From CAYQEC01 sp964569015 (GTDB lineage Bacteria; Actinomycetota; Acidimicrobiia; Spongiisociales; UBA5794): 13,711 nucleotides of DNA. The stretch lies in assembly GCA_964569015.1 (NCBI GenBank), contig CAZMSN010000047.1, forward strand, positions 1 to 13,711. The letters run 5' to 3'. A program made the position numbers and the translations under genes. Positions within the stretch are counted from its first letter, which is position 1; each line of letters starts with the position of its first letter. The notes below the pieces were generated by a model. The model had not been told where the DNA came from. It was given only the letters and a program-made list of their open reading frames with translations, and made no database searches. Shown in pieces: positions 6,694 to 13,711 of this stretch.

Positions 6694-8009
6694 AGGAGAC
6701 CGCCGAGGCGGTGGCGGCCGCCGTCGCTTCTTCGCTTCCACCCGGCGAGGTGGTGATCGCGCTCGGCGGAGGTGCCGATTCGGCGGTGGCAGCTTGGGCC
6801 TGCCGGCAGGTAGCCGGAGCCGACCGGATCCGTGCGTGCCACATCGATCACGGTTGGCCTGGCTCACCGGCTCTGGGGCGGGCGGCGGTCTCGCTGGCGG
6901 CACACCTCGGCATCGCCCTTCACGTCGTCACGATCGATGTGCCGCCCGGCCCGTCGCCGGAGGGCGCGGCTCGTCTCGCCAGGCTCGAAGCGCTCGAAGC
7001 GGAAGCGGGCGAGGCGGCGGTGGTCATGGGTCACCAAGCGGACGATCTCGCCGAAACCGTGCTCGGCAATCTGGTGAGAGGAGCCGGCACTGAAGGGCTT
7101 GGCGGTATCACGCCGAGCCGCGGCCGCTTCGTGAGGCCGCTGCTGGGCTTCACCCGGGCGGATCTGCGCGACCTGGCGCGCTTTCTCGAGCTGCCGTTCG
7201 TCGACGATCCGGCCAACGAAGACCGATCGGCGAGGCGCAACGTGCTGCGGCACGAGATCATCCCTCTGCTCGAAGCGCGTTTGAATCCGCAGCTGCGCCC
7301 GGCTTTGGTGCGTGCCGCCGTCAGCCTGCAGGACGACGAGGCTGCTCTTCAAGAGCTGGCGGACGCGGTGCCCATTCACCGTGACGGCGAGGCAGTGTTG
7401 ATCCCGGTGGCGCCACTGGTTACCGTTTCGCCGGCGGTGGCGTCTCGCGTGATCCGCCGGGCCTTGCGCATGGCGCATCCTCCGTATCCGGGAAGGAGCC
7501 GCGAGATCGGCGTAGTGCTGGCGGCGGCGACCGGCCGGCGGAGAGGCGGAGATCTCAGCGGGGGTTTCGCTGCCGTGAGGGAAGGGCCCTTCGTAACGAT
7601 CCATCAGCCCGCTCGAGCGGCGCCGGTGATCGATGTGACGCCCCTTCCGGTACCGGGCCGGGTGGAAGGCGACGGCTGGGTCATCTCCAGCCGGTATGCC
7701 GATGTCGGAGCCGGACCGGTGTCGCTCGGTCGACGCCGTTGTCGACTGGGGGCCGACCTCGCCAAGGCCGACCTGGCCGTGCGGAGCGCTCGCCGCGGCG
7801 ACCGAGTCGACGTGGGGAACGGAACCAAGGCGGTGACGACAGCGCTCGCTGAAGCCGGGATCCCGCTGCGCAAACGGCTCGGTTGGCCGCTGGTCGTGGC
7901 CCGTGGGAAGATTGCCTGGTTGGCCGGGGTGCGGAGCGCGGCGTGGGCGGGTTTCACGCCCCGTGACAGAACCGGCGTTGAGTTGACGATGGAAAGGCGA
8001 GGTCCGTGA
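6672..8009 (+). CDS. tilS: tRNA(Ile)-lysidine synthetase TilS
   Basis: ATP-dependent enzyme that attaches lysine to C34 of the CAT-anticodon tRNA-Ile so that it reads AUA; cytoplasmic, 445 aa. The N-terminal PP-loop domain has ALGGGADSAV (about 30-39), the HIDHGW strand, GHQADDLAETVLGNLVRGAG (about 118-137), and RRNVLRHEIIPLLEARLNPQ (about 187-206). The C-terminal TilS domain lies around 370-440. The PP-loop normally begins SGGxDS; here the first Ser is Gly. GTG 6672 overlaps the preceding gene by 22 nt. An alternative GTG at 6711 lies 12 nt after GAGGAG (6693-6698) and would give 432 aa with a normal leader length, so the start is uncertain. The stop overlaps the hpt start by 4 nt (GTGA). 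Confidence 0.92.
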   Translation: MARTRRLEETAEAVAAAVASSLPPGEVVIALGGGADSAVAAWACRQVAGADRIRACHIDHGWPGSPALGRAAVSLAAHLGIALHVVTIDVPPGPSPEGAARLARLEALEAEAGEAAVVMGHQADDLAETVLGNLVRGAGTEGLGGITPSRGRFVRPLLGFTRADLRDLARFLELPFVDDPANEDRSARRNVLRHEIIPLLEARLNPQLRPALVRAAVSLQDDEAALQELADAVPIHRDGEAVLIPVAPLVTVSPAVASRVIRRALRMAHPPYPGRSREIGVVLAAATGRRRGGDLSGGFAAVREGPFVTIHQPARAAPVIDVTPLPVPGRVEGDGWVISSRYADVGAGPVSLGRRRCRLGADLAKADLAVRSARRGDRVDVGNGTKAVTTALAEAGIPLRKRLGWPLVVARGKIAWLAGVRSAAWAGFTPRDRTGVELTMERRGP

Positions 8010-8527
8010 AGGTCGATCGTGTGTTGATCACCGCCGAGGACATCGATGCCAAGCTCGCCGAGATGGGAGCGGCGATCACGCGCGACTACGAGGGCAAGGA
8101 CCTCCTCATGGTCGGTGTCCTGAAGGGTGCGTTCATGGTGATGGCCGATCTGGCCCGTCACGTCCAGCTCCCGGTGGAGTTCGACTTCATGGCCGTTTCG
8201 TCGTACGGGGCGTCGACCAAGACGTCGGGAGTGGTGCGGATCCTCAAGGATCTCGATGAGCAGATCGCCGGACGGCACGTGCTCATCATCGAGGACATCA
8301 TCGACTCCGGTCTCACCCTTCACTACCTGATGCGAAATCTGCGAGTGCGCGCCCCGGCGTCGCTCGAGCTGGCGGCGCTGCTGGTCAAGGAGGGGGTCGA
8401 GCGGCCGCCACTCGAGGTTCGCTACGAGGGGTTTCACATCCCGCAGGGGTTCGTGGTGGGGTATGGGCTCGACTACGGCGAGAAGCTCCGCAATCTCCCG
8501 TACATCGGGTTGGTGGAGGAGGCCTGA
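8006..8527 (+). CDS. hpt: Hypoxanthine (guanine) phosphoribosyltransferase
   Basis: Purine-salvage enzyme converting hypoxanthine or guanine plus PRPP into IMP or GMP; cytoplasmic, 173 aa, normal for bacterial Hpt. The PRPP-binding motif VLIIEDIIDSGLTL is at 92-105. The early loop VGVLKGAFMVMADL is at 36-49, the flexible-loop region SSYGASTKTSG at 65-75, and the family C-terminus VVGYGLDYGEKLRNLPYIG at 150-168. The GTG start overlaps the tilS stop (GTGA), so translation is probably coupled; tilS-hpt is a widely conserved pair. A 160-nt gap to ftsH follows. Confidence 0.96.
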   Translation: MKVDRVLITAEDIDAKLAEMGAAITRDYEGKDLLMVGVLKGAFMVMADLARHVQLPVEFDFMAVSSYGASTKTSGVVRILKDLDEQIAGRHVLIIEDIIDSGLTLHYLMRNLRVRAPASLELAALLVKEGVERPPLEVRYEGFHIPQGFVVGYGLDYGEKLRNLPYIGLVEEA

Positions 8528-8636
8528 GGCGTTCGGTGCTCACGGCGGCCACATGGCGGCTCTTCCGGCCTCGTCGGTGGGGCCGACAAGACGCTACCGG
8601 CGCCGTTCCCGATCCCGGATAGCGCTCTCGACCGCA

Positions 8637-8683
8637 TAAGATGGAATGCCGAAAAGGCCGGGGAGAGGCCCGGCGACAAGGAG
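8637..8683 (+). promoter_or_regulatory. Leader and ribosome-binding site of ftsH
   Basis: AAGGAG at 8678-8683, 4 nt before GTG 8688, is the strongest ribosome-binding site here and decides the ftsH start against an upstream in-frame ATG at 8646. A -10-like TAAGAT lies at 8637-8642, without a recognisable -35. A 6-bp hairpin (GCCGGG 8657-8662 with CCCGGC 8669-8674) lies between. If the -10 box is real, transcription would start near 8650, leaving the ATG at 8646 outside the mRNA. The promoter part is weak. Confidence 0.4.
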
Positions 8684-8687
8684 AAAC

Positions 8688-10631
<1,944 letters not shown>

Positions 10632-10635
10632 CCAC

Positions 10636-11538
10636 GTGATGTCGGACTGGTCGCCCATCACGTGGCGGCTTCGCAGCCGAACCCTCACGACGGCAGATCA
10701 CACCCTGATCATGGGCGTCCTCAACGTCACTCCCGATTCGTTCTCTGACGGGGGCCGTTTCTTCCCGGACGACACGGTTGCCGTCGATGCGGCCATCGTC
10801 CATGGCAGAGCCATGTACGAGCAGGGAGCGGACATCGTCGACGTGGGCGGAGAGTCGACTCGCCCCGGCGCCACTGCAGTGCCCGAGGACGAGGAGGTGG
10901 ACAGGGTGGTGCCGGTGGTGGCCGGGCTGGTGGATGAGGGCGTTGTGGTGTCCGTCGACACCACAAAACCGGCGGTGGCTCGCGCCGCGCTGGATGCCGG
11001 GGCGGAGGCGGTCAACGACGTGACGGCGCTCGGCGACCCCGCAATGGTCGCGGCGTGTGCCGAAGCCGGTGCCGGGGTGGTGTTGATGCACATGCAGGGC
11101 GCACCACGCACCATGCAGATCGATCCTCGCTACGACGACGTCCTGGCCGACGTCGGCAGTGCACTTCGAGCGTGGGCCGGGCGAGCTGAGGCCTCCGGCA
11201 TCGCCCACGATCGCATCTGCCTCGATCCCGGCATCGGGTTCGGGAAGACTCCGGCTCACAATCTCGCGCTGCTCTGCGGCCTCGACGACTTGGCGGGGAT
11301 GGGGTATCCGATCGTGCTCGGCGCCTCCCGCAAGAGCCTGCTCGGGGCAATTCTGGAGAGAGCCGGGCACCCGGCGTCCCCTGAGGCGAGGGACCCGGCT
11401 ACCGGCGCCACGCTCGCTTTGGCGATCCGGGCAGGTGTTGGCGTTCTCCGAGTCCACAATGTGGCCGCGGCAGTGCAGGTGGGGCGTGTGGCCGACGCTA
11501 TCGTGCGGTTCTCGCGTGGCGACGATGAAGGGGCATGA
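10636..11538 (+). CDS. folP: Dihydropteroate synthase
   Basis: Folate-pathway enzyme joining 6-hydroxymethyl-dihydropterin diphosphate to p-aminobenzoate; the sulfonamide target; cytoplasmic TIM barrel, 300 aa. Motifs in order: MGVLNVTPDSFSDGG (26-40), DVGGESTRPG (69-78), SVDTTKP (106-112), NDVTAL (127-132), MHMQG (151-155), LDPGIGFGKT (196-205), GASRKS (229-234) and RVHNV (272-276). All substrate-contacting blocks look intact. GTG 10636 lies 8 nt after AAGGA (10623-10627); ATG 10639 would shorten it by one residue. It begins 4 nt after ftsH. In mycobacteria folE lies between ftsH and folP; here folE is absent. Confidence 0.97.
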   Translation: MMSDWSPITWRLRSRTLTTADHTLIMGVLNVTPDSFSDGGRFFPDDTVAVDAAIVHGRAMYEQGADIVDVGGESTRPGATAVPEDEEVDRVVPVVAGLVDEGVVVSVDTTKPAVARAALDAGAEAVNDVTALGDPAMVAACAEAGAGVVLMHMQGAPRTMQIDPRYDDVLADVGSALRAWAGRAEASGIAHDRICLDPGIGFGKTPAHNLALLCGLDDLAGMGYPIVLGASRKSLLGAILERAGHPASPEARDPATGATLALAIRAGVGVLRVHNVAAAVQVGRVADAIVRFSRGDDEGA

Positions 11539-11541
11539 GAG

Positions 11542-12015
11542 GTGGCAGGTCTCGAGCCAAGAGGGTTCACTTGGGTGATCGCAGGTCGCCTCGCGATCTC
11601 CGAGAGAATCGGGGGGCACGGTTTTCAGCACCGACGGGTGCGCCGTGAGGAAGAGATCATCTGGCTCTCCGAGCAGGGGATCAACACGGTGCTGTCGTTG
11701 CTGACGAGCAATCAGAACCAGGCCGCGTACGAGATCGCGGGATTCCGATTTTTGCACTATCCCGTCGATGCCGACCTCGACGAGGAGGACGCGGCCGGAG
11801 TGTTCGCCGTCTTCGACGAGGCGCTGCGGCCCGCCGGCGCCTCGGTCCTGGTTCATCGGGATCTGATCGATGACCTGCTCGTCGGCCTGCTCGGCGGCTA
11901 TCTGGTTCATGCCGGCCTGATCAAGGATCCGGTGGTGGCGACCTCGGTGATCCAGGAGATCGCCGGCCGTGCCCTCGGGCCCGCGGGCCGGCGATTCATC
12001 GTGTCTGGGACCTGA
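11542..12015 (+). CDS. Dual-specificity-phosphatase-like protein lacking the catalytic site
   Basis: A 157-aa protein with a fold-level resemblance to small dual-specificity or tyrosine phosphatases: opening strand WVIAGRLAISERIGGHG (11-27), helix EEEIIWLSEQGINTVLSLLT (36-55), strand FRFLHYPVDA (68-77), and the expected P-loop strand VLVH (102-105). The signature HCx5R that should follow reads HRDLIDDLL, so both the nucleophilic Cys and the Arg are missing. After it comes the usual helix GGYLVHAGLI. It is therefore probably a pseudophosphatase with a binding or regulatory role. GTG 11542 follows GAAGGGG (11527-11533); GTG 11575 is a later alternative. Gaps of 3 nt on both sides place it inside the folP-folK unit, where other actinobacteria carry folB. 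It has no resemblance to FolB that I can see. Confidence 0.65.
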   Translation: MAGLEPRGFTWVIAGRLAISERIGGHGFQHRRVRREEEIIWLSEQGINTVLSLLTSNQNQAAYEIAGFRFLHYPVDADLDEEDAAGVFAVFDEALRPAGASVLVHRDLIDDLLVGLLGGYLVHAGLIKDPVVATSVIQEIAGRALGPAGRRFIVSGT

Positions 12016-12018
12016 GCG

Positions 12019-12585
12019 ATGTCTGTCCGGGCCGCCATCGGGCTCGGGTCGAATCTCGGAGACAGGGCCGGTCACCTCGATGTCGGCCTCGCAGGTCTCG
12101 CGAAGCTCGGTGACGTCGTCTCGGTATCCTCCCTGTACGAGTCGGTTCCGGTGGGGGGCCCGGAGCAGCCGCCGTACCTGAACGCGGTGGCCGTGCTCGA
12201 CACGGATCTGTCTGCCCGCCGCCTCCTCGACGAGTGCCTCGCCATCGAGTCCGCCGCCGGGCGGGTGCGGGAGGAGCGGTGGGGGCCGCGCACGCTCGAT
12301 CTCGATCTGTTGCTCTATGGGACTGTCTCTGTCGATGAACCCGGCCTCACCGTTCCCCATCCGCTGCTCACGCAGCGTCGGTTCGTGCTCGCCCCTCTGC
12401 TCGAGGCCTGGCCCGACGCGGTCCTCCCGGACGGCACCGCTATCGCCGGTCTAACGGAGGCCGTTGCCGATCAGTCCGTGCTGCGGCTGGGCGACTTCGA
12501 GACACGTCGCCTCTCGATGGCGATGTTCTTGGTGGCGGGTGTGCTGGCGGTTGTGCTCTGGCTTGTCTGGGGATGGCTGCTCTGA
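12019..12585 (+). CDS. folK: 6-hydroxymethyl-7,8-dihydropterin pyrophosphokinase with C-terminal membrane helix
   Basis: HPPK transfers diphosphate from ATP to 6-hydroxymethyl-dihydropterin, the step before FolP. 188 aa. Motifs: IGLGSNLGDR (7-16), SSLYESVPVG (37-46), PYLNAVAVL (52-60), the signature RWGPRTLDLDLLLYG (87-101), and VPHPLLTQRRFVLAPL (112-127). The catalytic core ends near residue 158. An unusual 22-residue hydrophobic tail (167-188, rich in Val, Leu and Trp) follows directly in frame and ends the protein. It reads as a single transmembrane helix, suggesting a tail-anchored enzyme. In mycobacteria folK is followed by a DUF3180 membrane protein; the tail could be a remnant of, or substitute for, such a partner, but this is speculation. 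ATG 12019 is 3 nt after the previous stop. Confidence 0.93.
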   Translation: MSVRAAIGLGSNLGDRAGHLDVGLAGLAKLGDVVSVSSLYESVPVGGPEQPPYLNAVAVLDTDLSARRLLDECLAIESAAGRVREERWGPRTLDLDLLLYGTVSVDEPGLTVPHPLLTQRRFVLAPLLEAWPDAVLPDGTAIAGLTEAVADQSVLRLGDFETRRLSMAMFLVAGVLAVVLWLVWGWLL

Positions 12586-12638
12586 GGGCCGGGGGAGCCT
12601 TTTGCCCTTCTCGGCCGCTCTCTCGCTCTTCCTCTTGA

Positions 12639-12756
12639 GGGGAGGTCTCTCCCCCGAACGGGGAGCGTCGCAGGAGGAGCCGAAGGCGACTGATGCGACG
12701 AGGGTGTTTCCTGCCACCCCGTGCCCCCCTCGGCTCGAACGCCACCTACGGTGGCG
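12639..12756. repeat. Cluster of stem-loops in convergent intergenic region
   Basis: Several perfect dyads are packed together. GGGGAG (12639-12644) pairs with CTCCCC (12649-12654). The same CTCCCC pairs alternatively with GGGGAG (12660-12665). CGTCGCA (12666-12672) pairs with TGCGACG (12694-12700) around GGAGGAGCCGAAGGC. CGCCACC (12740-12746) pairs with GGTGGCG (12750-12756). There is no coding potential that looks real. It may be a dispersed REP-like or MITE-like element, or a strong bidirectional termination zone between folK and the surface-protein gene. Together with the next hairpin it fills the 237 bases between them. Confidence 0.45.
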
Positions 12757-12782
12757 CCGCCTCCTGCGGTGGCGCTTCGCCG

Positions 12783-12807
12783 GTCCCCCCCTGGTCCCAG
12801 GGGGGAC
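12783..12807 (-). terminator. GC-rich terminator-like hairpin after the LRR protein gene
   Basis: GTCCCCCC (12783-12790) pairs with GGGGGGAC (12800-12807) as an 8-bp stem around a 9-nt loop, with alternative shifted pairings. It lies 15 nt beyond the stop codon of the minus-strand surface-protein gene. No T-run follows on either strand. It could also end folK transcripts arriving from the other side. Confidence 0.5.
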
Positions 12808-12822
12808 GAAGAAACCAGCGGC

Positions 12823-13711
12823 TCAGCAGCCGTCGTTCCAGTCCGGATCCCAGGTGTCGAGTCTCGCTTGCAACGCGCCTGATACTGCGGTCAAACACCC
12901 CGTTTGGCTGAACAGAAACACGTCCGTACTCGCCGGTATGGCGAGCAGTGACTCGGGAACGGCCCCCGCCAGGCTGTTGTGGTCGAGGTAGAGGCTCGAG
13001 AGGCCGGTGAGGTTGCCGAGTTCCATCGGGATCGGCCCGGTGAGGCTGTTGTAGTTGAGCCACAGATATTCGAGGCTGGTGAGGTAACCGAGTTCGGCTG
13101 GCATCGGCCCGGACAGGTCGTTGCCGTAGAGCTGCAGCGATGTGAGGTTGGCGAGGTCGCCGAACTCAGCCGGGATCGACCCCGACAGGCTGTTGCTCGC
13201 GAGGGTCAAGGAGTCGAGGTTGGTGAGGTTGCCGAGCTCGGGTGGGATCGACCCCGACAAGCTGTTGTAGCCGAGGTATAGCTCCTCGAGATTGGTGAGG
13301 TCGGCGAGGTCGACCGGGATCGACCCGGTGAGGCTGTTGTAGCCGAGGTACAGGTTGGTGATGTGGCCGGTGTCGCAGGTGACGCCGTCCCAGGTGCAGA
13401 CGGCGGTGTTGGTGAGCCATCCGGTGTTGTTGACCCAGTTGGGTCCGTCGGTGGAGTCGTAGAGGGCGACGAGGGCGTCGCATTCAGCCTCAGGCACCGA
13501 CGTTTGAATGACGCATCCCGGCCATCCGATGACCGGTGGGGACCCGAAAGCCCGGTACAAGAAGGCGGCCATTTGACCGCGGGTGACGTTGTCGTTGGGG
13601 CAGAACATGGTGTTGTCAGGCGGATTGCAGCCGTAGGTGACCCCGGCAGCCGCCAACTTCTCGATGTCGGCTTCGAAGATCGAATCGTCGTCGTCGACGA
13701 AATCAGTGTCA
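12823..13711 (-). CDS. SLH-domain leucine-rich-repeat surface protein (5' end outside window)
   Basis: Partial: the reading frame is open to the window edge, so the start lies outside; 295 C-terminal residues are visible. The first segment (visible residues 4-55, from FVDDDDSIFEADIEKLAAAG through CNPPDNTMFCPNDNVTRGQ to AAFLYRAF) is an S-layer-homology-type repeat. Next comes an LRR N-cap with W-x-G-V-T-C and paired cysteines (ALVALYDSTDGPNW, then VCTWDGVTC). Six 24-residue plant-type leucine-rich repeats follow, of the form LxxLxLxxNxLxGxIPxxLGxLTN. The C-terminal cap ends LDTWDPDWNDGC. The protein is probably secreted and cell-surface bound, with a ligand- or adhesion-type role. It has no membrane helix in the visible part. 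It is convergent with folK and not part of the folate unit. A TTG at 13656 lies inside the SLH repeat and is not the start. Confidence 0.85.
   Translation of the reverse strand, partial: DTDFVDDDDSIFEADIEKLAAAGVTYGCNPPDNTMFCPNDNVTRGQMAAFLYRAFGSPPVIGWPGCVIQTSVPEAECDALVALYDSTDGPNWVNNTGWLTNTAVCTWDGVTCDTGHITNLYLGYNSLTGSIPVDLADLTNLEELYLGYNSLSGSIPPELGNLTNLDSLTLASNSLSGSIPAEFGDLANLTSLQLYGNDLSGPMPAELGYLTSLEYLWLNYNSLTGPIPMELGNLTGLSSLYLDHNSLAGAVPESLLAIPASTDVFLFSQTGCLTAVSGALQARLDTWDPDWNDGC
12931..13362 (-). repeat. Six tandem 72-bp repeats encoding LRRs
   Basis: The DNA has strict 72-bp periodicity: the segment related to AGGCTGTTGT recurs at 12971, 13043, 13115, 13187, 13259 and 13331. Each unit encodes one 24-residue leucine-rich repeat. 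Neighbouring units share long near-identical stretches (for example LYLGYNSL twice), consistent with expansion by duplication. Copy number could vary between strains or be collapsed in assembly. Confidence 0.9.

Noticed and set aside
12646..12807. Short GC-rich direct and inverted repeats considered as a CRISPR array.
   Set aside because: There are no regularly spaced identical repeats with unique spacers; the structure is a set of different stem-loops.
12823..13656. TTG at 13656 as the start of the LRR protein.
   Set aside because: The frame continues upstream without a stop to the window edge and encodes the first half of an S-layer-homology repeat, so the gene is truncated by the window rather than starting there.

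Overview
The window is high-GC DNA that reads as an actinobacterium, most likely an uncultured or environmental member of Acidimicrobiia or a related deep lineage. Three things point there. A SigR/SigH-type sigma factor sits directly before an RsrA-type zinc anti-sigma factor. A gene order zincin_2 metalloprotease - tilS - hpt - ftsH - fol genes is also known from mycobacteria. A surface protein carries the S-layer-homology type common in that class. The taxonomic call is inference from gene content only.

Layout. (1) 90-4108, plus strand: a carbohydrate ABC importer of the alpha-glucoside (AglE/F/G) type, made of a lipoprotein binding protein, a strong intergenic hairpin, two permeases overlapping by 4 nt, then a small four-helix membrane protein of unknown function. 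No ATPase gene is present. (2) 4123-4269, minus strand: tRNA-Thr(CGT) with its own promoter-like and terminator-like sequences. (3) 4401-5436, plus strand: a thiol-oxidative-stress regulatory module (SigR-like sigma, RsrA-like anti-sigma, and a small CX4C-X12-CX2H putative zinc protein). (4) 5662-12585, plus strand: a housekeeping cluster of seven tightly packed genes: DUF2342/zincin_2 metalloprotease, tilS, hpt, ftsH, folP, a catalytically dead dual-specificity-phosphatase-like protein, and folK. Only the gap before ftsH is sizeable. (5) 12586-12822: a short convergent intergenic region packed with stem-loops. (6) 12823 to the window end, minus strand: the C-terminal part of a secreted or surface protein with an S-layer-homology repeat followed by six plant-type 24-residue leucine-rich repeats; its start lies outside the window.

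How it fits together. The importer brings in an oligosaccharide. SigR/RsrA senses disulfide stress. The tilS-hpt-ftsH-fol cluster combines tRNA-Ile lysidine synthesis, purine salvage, membrane proteolysis and folate synthesis.

The most interesting departures from the textbook picture are in the folate part. folE and folB are absent, a phosphatase-fold protein that has lost its catalytic Cys and Arg occupies the folP-folK interval, and FolK carries a C-terminal transmembrane helix. I saw no CRISPR array, insertion sequence, phage genes or obvious defence system. Nothing here is clearly a new system; the best candidates are the pseudophosphatase with membrane-tailed FolK, and the three-gene redox module with its small zinc protein.
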